Source of the DNA: Streptosporangiaceae bacterium NEAU-GS5
GTDB taxonomy: Bacteria > Actinomycetota > Actinomycetes > Streptosporangiales > Streptosporangiaceae
Reading direction: 5' to 3'
DNA: 64,000 bases
Assembly (NCBI GenBank): GCA_017592665.1
Contig: JAGFNW010000017.1
Coordinates: 1-64,000 of the forward strand
Positions 35,779 to 44,551 of this stretch are shown in pieces (positions within the stretch are counted from its first letter, which is position 1; each line of letters begins with the position of its first letter). The notes beneath the pieces were generated by a model, which made no database searches, was not told the DNA's origin, and worked only from the letters and a program-made list of their open reading frames with translations. A program made the translations under genes and the position numbers.

Positions 35779-36249
35779 TCAGAGGGTGATCCAGTGCGTG
35801 GCCACGGCCGTCCCGTTCTCCGTACGGCACTGCAGGTAGAAGGGCGCGGCGGGGATGGGGCGGAGGGTGAAGCAGCCGACCTCGTCGGTCGTCGCCACGA
35901 ACTCCTCGCCGGAAAGAAATCGGACCCGCACGTCCATCACCCGATAGGGGATCACCTGCCCGAGGACCGCGTCCTGCGTGATCTCCAATTCGAAGGTGAG
36001 TTCAGGGCACGCGAAAGTCAGCGCGCGCAACGGCGCCGACTCCTCGCGGGTGAGCGCGCCGACCCGGCCGGCGTCGAATTCGGAGTCATAAGTGAGCGCC
36101 GCGAGTTCCGCGTCCGCGTCGCTCCAGGTGAATTTCCACGCGAATATGGCATCGCCCATCTCGATCAGCTCGGGGGGCACCTCGTCGGCGGCCCGCAGCG
36201 CCTCCGCGAGTTCCGCCAGCAATTCGTCGTCATCCCAATGGTGAGCCAT
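35779..36249 (-). CDS. Small sigma-factor partner protein (paralogue of the 44.6-kb gene)
   Basis: A 156-aa protein from ATG 36249, which overlaps the end of the sigma gene by 20 bases and has GGGGAG before it. An acidic helical N-terminus (about 1-55: LLAELAEALRAADEVPPEL, then DAELAALTYDS) is joined to a predicted beta-rich domain ending in THWITL. The gene after the second sigma factor encodes a protein with the same plan: VPP-L, DAELA-LT-DS, T-D-x-G-F-T and a final W-(I/V)-x-L. Function unknown. Tight coupling to the sigma gene suggests a regulator or anti-sigma factor, and perhaps a protease substrate. Confidence 0.75.
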   Translation of the reverse strand: MAHHWDDDELLAELAEALRAADEVPPELIEMGDAIFAWKFTWSDADAELAALTYDSEFDAGRVGALTREESAPLRALTFACPELTFELEITQDAVLGQVIPYRVMDVRVRFLSGEEFVATTDEVGCFTLRPIPAAPFYLQCRTENGTAVATHWITL

Positions 36250-36844
36250 CTCCGCTCCCCGTTTCGTCATCGGCCGAGGGGCCGAGAAAACCCTTCAGGT
36301 GCGGGCTCCGGCGAAGCTTGGCCAGACATCTGCCGCGAGTGGGGCCGATCCGTCCTATCGGGACGCACAGCCGTGCCGCGATCTCGGCGTACGAAAGGGA
36401 CGTGTCCTCCATGAGCATCAGCAGCAGGCTCCGGCAGTGCTCGGGGAGCTCGGCGAAAGCGGCCCGGAGGGCGGCCTGACGCTCGGCCCGCTCCAGCTCC
36501 TGCCCGATCGCCACCGACTCGTCGCCCGCCTCCCGGTCGAAGTCCAGCACATGCTCCTTGCCCTCCCGTCTGCGCGCCGCCTGGGCGGTGTGCAGGCACT
36601 CCCGCCGGGTGATGGTCGCAAGCCAGCCCGTGAACGCCTCGGGCTGCTGCAGGGAGTCGAACTTCTCCCATACGCGCAGCCAGACGACCTGGCCGACGTC
36701 CAGCCCGTCCTCCCGGCTCAGCCGGTAATGGTGACAGATGGCCCCCACGAACGGGGTGTAGCGCTTCAGCAGTCGCCGCCACGCATCCTGATCACCTTTC
36801 CGCGCGCGCTCGACCAGGTCGGCCACGGAATGATCGTCTGCCAT
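36230..36844 (-). CDS. ECF-like sigma-70 factor, set 1
   Basis: A 204-aa two-domain sigma factor. Region 2 spans about 8-80 (DAWRRLLKRYTPFVGAICHHY, then GQVVWLRVWEKF and FTGWLATITRREC). Region 4 spans about 120-185 (LPEHCRSLLLML, SLSYAEIAARLCVPIGRIG, PTRGRCLAKLR). ATG 36844 is preceded by GAGGAGGG. It is divergent from the first TPR-CHAT protease gene, whose upstream region holds two copies of a TGATACATC element that this factor may recognise. Its paralogue at 43.9 kb shares the GPTRGRCL turn. Confidence 0.92.
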   Translation of the reverse strand: MADDHSVADLVERARKGDQDAWRRLLKRYTPFVGAICHHYRLSREDGLDVGQVVWLRVWEKFDSLQQPEAFTGWLATITRRECLHTAQAARRREGKEHVLDFDREAGDESVAIGQELERAERQAALRAAFAELPEHCRSLLLMLMEDTSLSYAEIAARLCVPIGRIGPTRGRCLAKLRRSPHLKGFLGPSADDETGSGDGSPLG

Positions 36845-37021
36845 GGGCCCTCCTCAGGAAGTCAAAGGGGGACATCGGCGCGCTCCCCCTCGCAGGTCCG
36901 CGGCAGGCCGCGATGCGGCCGCCTGGACACCGGCTGATGGCAGACGCGAGTGACGATCATTCGAGTTTCCTTTCCACGGGACACACATGCCGCTCGTCTT
37001 GAAGAGGGGGGCCACCGCCTC

Positions 37022-37116
37022 CTGATACATCCAAGGCAGAAAATCCCCGGGAAATCACGGCCACGGCCGGATCCGGCCATCGCGCGGATATCGCCGGGCT
37101 GATACATCACAGGCAG
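37022..37116 (+). promoter_or_regulatory. Two direct repeats containing TGATACATC upstream of the first CHAT gene
   Basis: CTGATACATC-NN-AGGCAG occurs at 37022-37039 and again at 37099-37116, exactly 77 bases apart. The second copy ends its TGATACATC core 32 bases before the CHAT ATG. The same TGATACATC core is found upstream of the second CHAT gene in matching orientation. It is likely a promoter or activator element shared by the two genes. The rest of the 296-base gap (36845-37140) contains no gene that I can support. Confidence 0.65.
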
Positions 37117-37140
37117 CAGACCTTCGGCCACACTTCGTGG

Positions 37141-39759
37141 ATGAACACCGCCGCGCCCGATCCCGCCGGGGAACTGCTCCGGATGGCGGAGGCCGATCCG
37201 GCGCGGCTGCGCGGCATGGCGGCTCCGTACAGCTCCGGCGCGGATCCGGCCCTCGCCTCGGTCGCCGAACGGGCCCTGGGCGTGGCCGCCATCCACCTCG
37301 ACGATCTGGGCACCGCCGCCGCGCACCTCCGCAACGCCATGCGCCTGGCCCGGCGGGCGGGCGACCCCGCGCTGGCCGCCGAGGCCCGGATCAGGCTGGC
37401 CTTCGTGTCGAGCCTCCGGGGCCGGCCGCAGCAGGCCATCGCCGAGATCGATCTGGCGCTGCCCGACCTCCACGGGATCGCGCGGGCCCGGGCCGATGTC
37501 CAGCGCGCCGCCGTGTTCAACCACCTCGGCCGGCACGACGACACGGTCGCCTCCTCCCGGCTCCCGATCAGCACCTTGCGCCGGACGGGTGACGGGCTGT
37601 GGCTGCAGCGTGCGCTGTCCAACCGGGCCGTCGCGTACGGCCATCGGATGGAGTACGCGGCGGCCGAGGCCGACCTCCGCGAGGCCGAGTCCATCTGCCT
37701 GTCGCTCGATCTGGACCTGTCGCTCGCCGTCGTGCAGCTCAACCTCGGGTGGGTCAGATCGCGGCGCGGCGACGTGCCGGCCGCGCTCGGCTACCTCGAC
37801 CAGGCCGAACGGACCTTCCGCGCGTTCGGCGCGCATCAGCTGGGGTGGCTGCTGAGCGACCGCAGCGAACTGCTGATGTCGGTGGGCCTCATCGGCGAGG
37901 CGCGAGAGGCGGCCGAGGAGTCCGTCGCCCGGCTCGCGAGCGGGCGCCGCACGATCGGCCTCCCCGAGGTGCGGCTGCTGCTGGCCCGCGCCGCCATGCT
38001 CCAGGGCGACCTCGATGTCTCCGTACGGGAGGCCCAGCAGGCGGTGGCCGAGTTCGACCAGCAGCGGCGGCCGGAGTGGGCGGTCCTGGCCCGGTACGTG
38101 GCGCTGCGGTCACGGGTGGCCGCAGAACCGGCGGCCGCCGCCACCATCCGGCTGCTCGACCGCTCGGCGGCCGCGCTCAGCGCCGCGAAGTGGCCGACAA
38201 GCGCGGCCGAGGCCCAGCTGCTCGCGGCCCGCTACGCCCTGCAGGAGGGCCGGGTCGACCAGGCGCGGCGGCACCTGCGGAACGTCGGGCGGACACGCGA
38301 CCGCGGGCCGGCGCTGCTGCGCGCCCACGCCTGGCACGCGACCGCGCTCCTGCGGATGACCGCGAACGACCGGCGCGGGGCGCTGACCGCCTTACGCGCC
38401 GGACTGCGGATCCTCGACGACTACCGGGCCACCTTCGGCGCGACCGACCTTCGCGCGCACAGCGCCGCGGCACGCCAGGCACTGGCCGAGCTCGGCCTGC
38501 GGATCGCCATGGAAGGCGGGCGGCCGCGGCAGATCCTGGCCTGGGCCGAGCAGGGGCGCGCCAGCCATCTGACCATGCGCCCCGCACGCCCGCCCGACGA
38601 TCCTTACCTGGCCGGAGCCCTGACCAGGCTCCGTGGGACCGTACGCGCCATCCAGGGCGGCGACGTGGGCGGCCAGGGCCGGATCCGGATGATCCGCCGC
38701 CAGGTCATGCTGGAACGTGACATCCGCGACCACGGACGGCGGCAGCAGGCCGGACAGATGTCCGCCGCCGCCGGCCAGGTCTCCCCCGCCCGGCTCACCG
38801 AGGCCTTGCGCGACCGGGTGCTGATCGAATACGTCGAGCTCGACGGGCACCTGCATGCCGTGTGCCTGGCCCGCGGACGGGTGTCCGCGCGCCCGATCGG
38901 GCCGGCCGCGCCGATCGGAGATCTGGTCGACCGGATCCCGTTCGCGATCCGGCGCCTGGCGAGCCGGCGCAGCAGGGCCGGGGACGAGGCCGCCGCGGCC
39001 ATGCTCAGGCACGCCGCCGAGCGCCTCGACGGTCTCCTGCTGCGGCCGCTGCGCCGCGAGATCGGCGACCGCCCGCTCGTGGTCGTCCCGACCGGCGCGC
39101 TCCAGTCGCTCCCGTGGCCGATCCTGCCCTCCTGCGCCGGGCGGCCCGTGGTCGTCTCCCCCTCGGCCGGTCTCTGGCAGGCCGCCACCGGCCACGCGGA
39201 GAACGGCGGCCACGTCCTGTCCGCCGCGGGTCCCGGCCTTCCTGGCGCGCGGGCCGAGGCGGAGGCGATCGCCGAGATCCACGCGGCGCGGCCGCTCGTC
39301 GGGGCCGCCGCCACGTCCGCCGCGGTCCTCGCCGCCCTCGACGGCGCCCGGCTGGCGCACCTGGCCGCCCACGGCCGGATCAACGCGGCCAATCCGCTGT
39401 TCTCGTCGCTGGGGCTGTCCGATGGGCCGCTCACCATTTACGACCTCGAACGGCTGGGCCGGCCGCCGTCGATGGTCGTGCTGGCCGCCTGCGACAGCGG
39501 CCGGTCGATCGTCCGCGCCGGCGACGAGCTGCTCGGCCTCAGCGCGACGTTCCTCGCGCTCGGCACGCGGACCATCATCGCTCCCGTCGTGTCCATCCCG
39601 GACGCCGAGACCACCGACATGATGATCGCCCTGCACCGGTTCCTGCTGGCCGGCAACTCGGCCGCCGCCGCCCTGGCCCTGGCCGGGCAGGCGGCCGGCG
39701 ACGCCGTCGGCGCGGGCTTCGTCTGCATCGGCGCCGACACGACCCTGTCACGGGTGTGA
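37141..39759 (+). CDS. TPR-CHAT protein, predicted caspase-like cysteine protease 1
   Basis: An 872-aa cytoplasmic protein. Residues about 1-440 are all-helical tetratricopeptide-like repeats (for example AAAHLRNAMRLARRAGDPALAAEA). A linking helical part follows, and a C-terminal CHAT domain at about 560-872. The catalytic dyad is intact: His744 in HLAAHG and Cys784 in LAACDSG. The DG-LTIYDL segment between them is typical of the family. CHAT domains are caspase-clan (CD) proteases, here probably held inactive by the repeats until a signal binds. It converges on a paralogue 13 bases downstream. Confidence 0.9.
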   Translation: MNTAAPDPAGELLRMAEADPARLRGMAAPYSSGADPALASVAERALGVAAIHLDDLGTAAAHLRNAMRLARRAGDPALAAEARIRLAFVSSLRGRPQQAIAEIDLALPDLHGIARARADVQRAAVFNHLGRHDDTVASSRLPISTLRRTGDGLWLQRALSNRAVAYGHRMEYAAAEADLREAESICLSLDLDLSLAVVQLNLGWVRSRRGDVPAALGYLDQAERTFRAFGAHQLGWLLSDRSELLMSVGLIGEAREAAEESVARLASGRRTIGLPEVRLLLARAAMLQGDLDVSVREAQQAVAEFDQQRRPEWAVLARYVALRSRVAAEPAAAATIRLLDRSAAALSAAKWPTSAAEAQLLAARYALQEGRVDQARRHLRNVGRTRDRGPALLRAHAWHATALLRMTANDRRGALTALRAGLRILDDYRATFGATDLRAHSAAARQALAELGLRIAMEGGRPRQILAWAEQGRASHLTMRPARPPDDPYLAGALTRLRGTVRAIQGGDVGGQGRIRMIRRQVMLERDIRDHGRRQQAGQMSAAAGQVSPARLTEALRDRVLIEYVELDGHLHAVCLARGRVSARPIGPAAPIGDLVDRIPFAIRRLASRRSRAGDEAAAAMLRHAAERLDGLLLRPLRREIGDRPLVVVPTGALQSLPWPILPSCAGRPVVVSPSAGLWQAATGHAENGGHVLSAAGPGLPGARAEAEAIAEIHAARPLVGAAATSAAVLAALDGARLAHLAAHGRINAANPLFSSLGLSDGPLTIYDLERLGRPPSMVVLAACDSGRSIVRAGDELLGLSATFLALGTRTIIAPVVSIPDAETTDMMIALHRFLLAGNSAAAALALAGQAAGDAVGAGFVCIGADTTLSRV

Positions 39760-39772
39760 TGAGGGCCGTTCT

Positions 39773-42364
39773 TCAGCCCGCGCCGATGGCGATGAACGTC
39801 ACGTCCGCTCCGCGGCTGTCGCGGAGCGCGCGGGCCAGGCTGTGCCCGCGGCGCAGGCCCGCGTGCAGGGCGGTCATCAGCGGCACCACGTCCGCGTCGT
39901 TGACCGGGACGACGCTGGCCACGATGCCCGCCGTGCCGAGCGGCAAGAGCGCGGCCGCGAGCCCGAGGAACTCGTCGACCCCGACCGCCGCCAGCTGCGC
40001 CGAGTCGCAGCTCGACAAGATCAGCCGGTACGGCGCCCGGCGCAGCCGCTGGAGGTCGTAGACGGTGAGCGGCCCGTCGTCGAGATGCAGGGCCGAGAAC
40101 AGAGGGCTGTCGGCGCGGAAGGTCCCATGCGCCACCACGTGCGCGAGCGCGCATCCGTCGAGCGCGGCCAGCACGTCCGGCGCCGTGGCCGACCCGTCCT
40201 GCAGCACCGTCGTCGTCTCATAGAGGGCGGCGATCGACCGCACCTCCTCCTCGGAGTTCAGCAGCCCGGGACCGCGTACCAGGACGACCTCGTCATTGCC
40301 GGGCCGCTCGGCGGCGCGGGCCCGCAACCAGGCACGTGCGGACGGCGCGACGCTGAAGACCCGCCGCCGGAGTGCGGGCAGCAGGGCCCACGGCGTGCCA
40401 TGCAGAATGCCGGGCGGCACGACCACGACCGGGCCGTCCCCCAGCGTGGCGGCGGCCGGGCCGAGGACGGCGGCCTCCAGGCGGGCCCCGAGCCGGTCGA
40501 GGCCATGCGCGCCGGCGCCCGAGACGTACGCCAGGCGGCGCAGCCGCGACCGCGCGAACTCGATCTCGCTCAGCGCGTCGGACACCGGTCCGATTTCGAA
40601 GCGGCGGACCTGGCCGCCGCCGCACAGCAGCGCGTGCAGGACGCCGTCGATCACGGTCAGCTCGATCAGCCGCCCGTCTCCGAGCGCCGCGAGGAGCCGC
40701 CCGCAGTCCAATCCTTGCCCCGTGTACGGCCCGGCGCCCTCCAGCCGCAGCGTACGGGCCCTGATCTCGCGCTCCAGCCGCTGCCGCTCACGGTCGAGCG
40801 TGCCGGCGGTCGTGCCCCGGGCGCGCGCCCGGGACAGCAGGGCGTCGGTCTCCCGGAGGGCGGCGAGGGCGGCCACCAGATCGCGGTCGTCGGGCGGCCG
40901 TACGGCGGGCGCGGCGAGCGCGGTCGCCCTCCAGCGCTCGGTCCACTCCAGCAGCACGCGCGGCCGCCCCGAGCGCAGGTGCCTGCGCTGGGCCAGCGTG
41001 GCGAGCTCGGCCGCATGCGCGGTCGCCAGGGCGCGCAACTCGGCCGAGCCGAGGGTCAGGCGGTGCTCCTCGACCAGCGCCAGACCTTTGCGGCAGGCGT
41101 GCAGGAGCCGCCGGGAGCGTCCGGCGGCATCGGCGCGGAGGGCCTCGGCGAGCCAGCCGCCGACGCGGGACAGCGCGGGCCCCCGGTGCCGCGCCTCGGC
41201 CGCCGCGGACAGGTGCCGTTCGGCGACCGCCGTACGGCGAAGGGCGAGCGCCATCCGCCCGGCGAGCAGGTGGGCCTGCCAGAGATCCGGCGAGCCCTGC
41301 GCCGCCAGCTGATCGGTCAGCCGAAGCGCGCGGCCGAGCAGCGCGGGCGAGGGCGTGAGCCGGGTGGCGTCCGCCTGGACGAGGATGAGCCGGGCGTGCG
41401 CGGCCCACCAGGCGCGGCCCTGCCGGGCGAACAGCGCGTGCGCCTGCCGGGCCCGCTCCCCGGCGACCGCGGGATCGCCCGCGATGAGCGCGGCCCTGGC
41501 CGCGACCAGCAGTAACTCGGCGCGCCGGGTGGCCTGGCCGCGAAGGCGCGCGAGATAGTCGAGCGCGAAGTCGGCGTGTTCGAGCGCGTCCCGCGCCAGC
41601 CCGGCGGCCAGCAGCACGGCGCAGCGGTCGGCCACCAGGTCGAACATGGGCGTGCCGAGCTCCTTGAACCGGAGGTCGGCCTCGTCGAACTTGGCCAGCG
41701 CGGCCGGCAGGTCGCCGGTTCGGAAGGCGACAAGGCCCTGGTTCTGGATGGCGACGACGGAGTCGTGCTCCTGGTCGGTGGTGGCGAACATCCGCTGGGC
41801 CGTCGCGAAGTCCGCTCCGGCCAGGCCGACCGAGCCGAGCGCGAGCAGGACGTTGCCTCGGATGGTGATGGCGCGGGCCGCCCACACCGTGTCGCCCGCC
41901 GCGACCAGGGCGGCGATCGACCTTTCCAGGTCGTCGAGGGCCTCGCGGTGGCGCCCGAGGATCCACAGCGCGCCCCCTCGCCGGAAGAGCACCCGCGCCC
42001 AGGTGACCCCGTCCGACCGCGCGACCCCCGCGTCCAGAGCCTTCAGCCCGGCCGTCGCGCGGCTGCGGTGCACCAGCGCGATGCCGAGGGTGGCCAGCAC
42101 GTCGGCCTCGCGGTCGGCCGACCCGGCCCGGCGCGCCAGCCGTACGGCCTGGCGGAGCTGGGCGATCGCGGCGTCGAGGTCGCCGAACTCGCGGTAGAGG
42201 ATGCCGAGCGTCTGCCGGGCGAGCGAGGCCGCGTACGGCCCGGGGCGGGCGGCGAGCATGGCCTGCGCGACCGCCATCGCCTGGCGGGGACGCGCGAACG
42301 CCATGGCCAGAACGGCATGCGGATCATCGGGCACGGGAGAACCGGCCTCGCTCTCCCCACCCAC
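39773..42364 (-). CDS. TPR-CHAT protein, predicted caspase-like cysteine protease 2
   Basis: An 863-aa paralogue of the convergent CHAT gene with the same layout: TPR-like repeats over about 1-420, helical linker, and CHAT domain to the end. The dyad is intact and identically spaced: His746 in HVVAHG and Cys786 in LSSCDSA, with DDGPLTVYDLQRL between. The two genes have clearly diverged, so they may sense different signals or cut different targets. GTG 42364 is tentative; a GTG at 42334 is possible. It is divergent from the S8 protease gene. Confidence 0.9.
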   Translation of the reverse strand: MGGESEAGSPVPDDPHAVLAMAFARPRQAMAVAQAMLAARPGPYAASLARQTLGILYREFGDLDAAIAQLRQAVRLARRAGSADREADVLATLGIALVHRSRATAGLKALDAGVARSDGVTWARVLFRRGGALWILGRHREALDDLERSIAALVAAGDTVWAARAITIRGNVLLALGSVGLAGADFATAQRMFATTDQEHDSVVAIQNQGLVAFRTGDLPAALAKFDEADLRFKELGTPMFDLVADRCAVLLAAGLARDALEHADFALDYLARLRGQATRRAELLLVAARAALIAGDPAVAGERARQAHALFARQGRAWWAAHARLILVQADATRLTPSPALLGRALRLTDQLAAQGSPDLWQAHLLAGRMALALRRTAVAERHLSAAAEARHRGPALSRVGGWLAEALRADAAGRSRRLLHACRKGLALVEEHRLTLGSAELRALATAHAAELATLAQRRHLRSGRPRVLLEWTERWRATALAAPAVRPPDDRDLVAALAALRETDALLSRARARGTTAGTLDRERQRLEREIRARTLRLEGAGPYTGQGLDCGRLLAALGDGRLIELTVIDGVLHALLCGGGQVRRFEIGPVSDALSEIEFARSRLRRLAYVSGAGAHGLDRLGARLEAAVLGPAAATLGDGPVVVVPPGILHGTPWALLPALRRRVFSVAPSARAWLRARAAERPGNDEVVLVRGPGLLNSEEEVRSIAALYETTTVLQDGSATAPDVLAALDGCALAHVVAHGTFRADSPLFSALHLDDGPLTVYDLQRLRRAPYRLILSSCDSAQLAAVGVDEFLGLAAALLPLGTAGIVASVVPVNDADVVPLMTALHAGLRRGHSLARALRDSRGADVTFIAIGAG

Positions 42365-42406
42365 GCGCTCGATGCTAAAGCGACCCGGCGAAGTCGTCTA
42401 TCGCGC

Positions 42407-42415
42407 GATGTATCA
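42407..42415 (-). promoter_or_regulatory. TGATACATC element upstream of the second CHAT gene
   Basis: On the minus strand TGATACATC is followed by GCGCGATA, 42 bases before the CHAT start at 42364. The core is identical to the two copies upstream of the first CHAT gene and has the same orientation relative to the gene. The plus-strand S8 protease gene shares this 112-base divergent region. Confidence 0.6.
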
Positions 42416-42476
42416 ACCCGCGGACCACCTTCCTCCTATAGGGGACGAAACGACTTCCCCAGGAGGACCAAAACCC

Positions 42477-43877
42477 ATGCGACGCGCCACCGACAACCCG
42501 GCCGACACCCGGCTGGAACGGCAATTGGAACAGCTCAACGCCGTGCTTCCGGCCGGCCTCGAAGCCGATCTCTCAGCGCCGGCCGACGTCATCACCACCC
42601 CCTCCACCGCAGCCCAGTTCGCTTACCTGAAGAAGCATGTTCTCGTGCACCGGGACGTCCTCGGCCTCGCCCTGGAGGTCATCAACGGCATCCCGGCCGA
42701 GGGCGACTCCCGCGTCGAGGTCACCTGGCCGCCGGAAGGAACGCACGGCATGGGGGCCATCAGGCCACGCCGGATCTTCGTCGGGAACCGCGACCTCTCC
42801 CGGGTGATCCGCGAGATCAGGACACGCCTTGCCGACAGCGATCCGACCGTCGAATCGGATCCCGCCGCCGCGGCGTTTCCCAAGGTCTCCCGCGTTCACA
42901 TCATGTCGGTCACCGGCGGCAACCTGTGCTCGGCCGACGAGCCGGCCCCCACCACCAGGCCGCTCAAGCCGCCGCTCGCCGGCGACGACAACGCAGGCTC
43001 CGGCGTGCAGGTCACGATCTGCGACACCGGCCTCGTATACGGCTACCAGCAGCACTCCTGGCTGAGAACCGGAGTCACCGGCGACGTGGGCGCGCCGAAC
43101 TCGCACCTGGATGCGGCCCAGACGATCCTGCCGCACGCCGGGCACGGCACGTTCGTCGCCGGAGTGCTGCGGAGCGCGGCGCCCGGCGCCGAGGTCTATG
43201 TCTCCAACGCCATGCGCTACATCGGCGCCGCGGCTGAGGAGGAGGCCGGCCATGCGATCATGGAGGCCCTCGGATCGGGCGACTGGCCTCCCATCATCTG
43301 CCTGGCCGCCGGGACGCTCACCGAGAACGACGCCTTCCTGCTCGGCCTGTCCGACTTCCTCATCGCCCTTCGCGACCACCACGCCGACACCGTTCTCATC
43401 GCCGCGGCTGGAAACGACGGCGTCACCACGAAATTCTGGCCCGCCGCGCACGCCGTGGAACCCGGGTGGGAGGACGCCGTGGTCTCGGTCGGCGCCCTCC
43501 GCGAGGACGGCCAGGGCCGCGCCTGCTTCAGCAACCACGGCGACTGGGTGCGGGTCTACGCCCAGGGCGAGCGCATGGTCAACGCCTTCGTGACCGGTGT
43601 GTACTCCTACGACTACGACTACACGAACAGGTGCCGCTTCTATGACCCGCCGCTGTATCTCGGGTGCACCTGTATCGCCCCCTATTTCGCGCACGCCCGG
43701 GTGCCTTTCGACACGGCGCTCGCGCAATGGAGCGGCACGTCGTTCGCCGCCCCGCTGGTGGCGGCGCACATCGCCACGTACATGAGCCATCACACGGGGC
43801 TGAAATCCCGCCAGGCGGCCGCCCAGCTCGTTTCCGGCAGCCTTCCGGTGGCCGATCTCAGCGATTTGAGAGTGTGA
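42477..43877 (+). CDS. Cytoplasmic subtilisin-like (S8) serine protease
   Basis: A 466-aa S8-family protease with an intact catalytic triad: Asp183 (ICDTGL), His223 (GHGTFVAG) and Ser422 (GTSFAAP), plus the oxyanion Asn313 (AAAGND). There is no signal peptide. The roughly 175-residue N-terminal part does not look like a secreted-subtilisin prodomain, so the enzyme should act in the cytoplasm. ATG 42477 follows AGGAGG. It stands first in a set with a sigma factor and a small partner protein, so its target is probably a regulator or a cell protein cut after the cascade is triggered. Confidence 0.9.
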   Translation: MRRATDNPADTRLERQLEQLNAVLPAGLEADLSAPADVITTPSTAAQFAYLKKHVLVHRDVLGLALEVINGIPAEGDSRVEVTWPPEGTHGMGAIRPRRIFVGNRDLSRVIREIRTRLADSDPTVESDPAAAAFPKVSRVHIMSVTGGNLCSADEPAPTTRPLKPPLAGDDNAGSGVQVTICDTGLVYGYQQHSWLRTGVTGDVGAPNSHLDAAQTILPHAGHGTFVAGVLRSAAPGAEVYVSNAMRYIGAAAEEEAGHAIMEALGSGDWPPIICLAAGTLTENDAFLLGLSDFLIALRDHHADTVLIAAAGNDGVTTKFWPAAHAVEPGWEDAVVSVGALREDGQGRACFSNHGDWVRVYAQGERMVNAFVTGVYSYDYDYTNRCRFYDPPLYLGCTCIAPYFAHARVPFDTALAQWSGTSFAAPLVAAHIATYMSHHTGLKSRQAAAQLVSGSLPVADLSDLRV

Positions 43878-43946
43878 CCGGAGAAATCCAGATCGCCACG
43901 CTCGGCGAAATACTCTGGACTTCCCGGCCCCGTGGGAAGGACCGCT

Positions 43947-44531
43947 GTGGACCTTGATGACGCCGACGACGTCGCACGCATGGTCAGCGCCGCGGCGGAT
44001 GGCGACGCCGCCGCGTGGAAAGAGCTCTACCAGCGCTACAGCGCGATGGTGTGGTCACTGGCCCGGGCCTACCTGAACCCCGACGACGCGCGTGACGTCT
44101 GCCAGACGATATGGCTGCGCCTGGCCGAACACCTTCCCCGGCTGCGGGAGCCGGGGAAGGTGGGTTCCTGGCTGGCCCGCGTCACACGCAACGAGGCCCT
44201 GCTCGTGCTGCGGACGAGCCGGCGCACCTCGCCGGTCAGCCCGATGGAGTTCGTCAGCTTCGCAGTGACCGACGAGACCCCGGAAAGCGCGGTCATCGAA
44301 ACCGAGGAGGAGGTCGCGCGCACGGCCCGGTCCGAGCTGATCTGGCAGGTCTTCCAGCGGCTGGACGAGCGCTGCCGGCAGCTGTTACGGATGCTGATCG
44401 CCACGCCCCGGCCTTCGTATCAGGAAATCGCGGAAGGCCTGGGGATGCCGGTAGGCAGCATAGGGCCCACTCGTGGAAGATGTCTGAAGAGACTCCGCAT
44501 TCTGCTGGCCCAGCGGGGGATCACCGGCTGA
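43947..44531 (+). CDS. ECF-like sigma-70 factor, set 2
   Basis: About 194 aa from the GTG at 43947, chosen over a GTG at 43932 because GGAAGG lies 6 bases before it. Region 2: DAAAWKELYQRYSAMVWSLA, then VCQTIWLRLAEHL and SWLARVTRNEAL. Region 4: LDERCRQLLRMLI, SYQEIAEGLGMPVGSIGPT and RGRCLKRLR. It follows the S8 protease gene by 69 bases and is followed 20 bases later by its partner gene, mirroring the set at 36 kb. Confidence 0.92.
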   Translation: MDLDDADDVARMVSAAADGDAAAWKELYQRYSAMVWSLARAYLNPDDARDVCQTIWLRLAEHLPRLREPGKVGSWLARVTRNEALLVLRTSRRTSPVSPMEFVSFAVTDETPESAVIETEEEVARTARSELIWQVFQRLDERCRQLLRMLIATPRPSYQEIAEGLGMPVGSIGPTRGRCLKRLRILLAQRGITG

Positions 44532-44551
44532 CCGGAAATTCGGATAGAGGC

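Noticed and set aside
35624-35830. Minus-strand frame of 68 codons overlapping the small peptide gene
   Set aside because: Covers the terminator hairpin and the end of the sigma-partner gene; no ribosome site.
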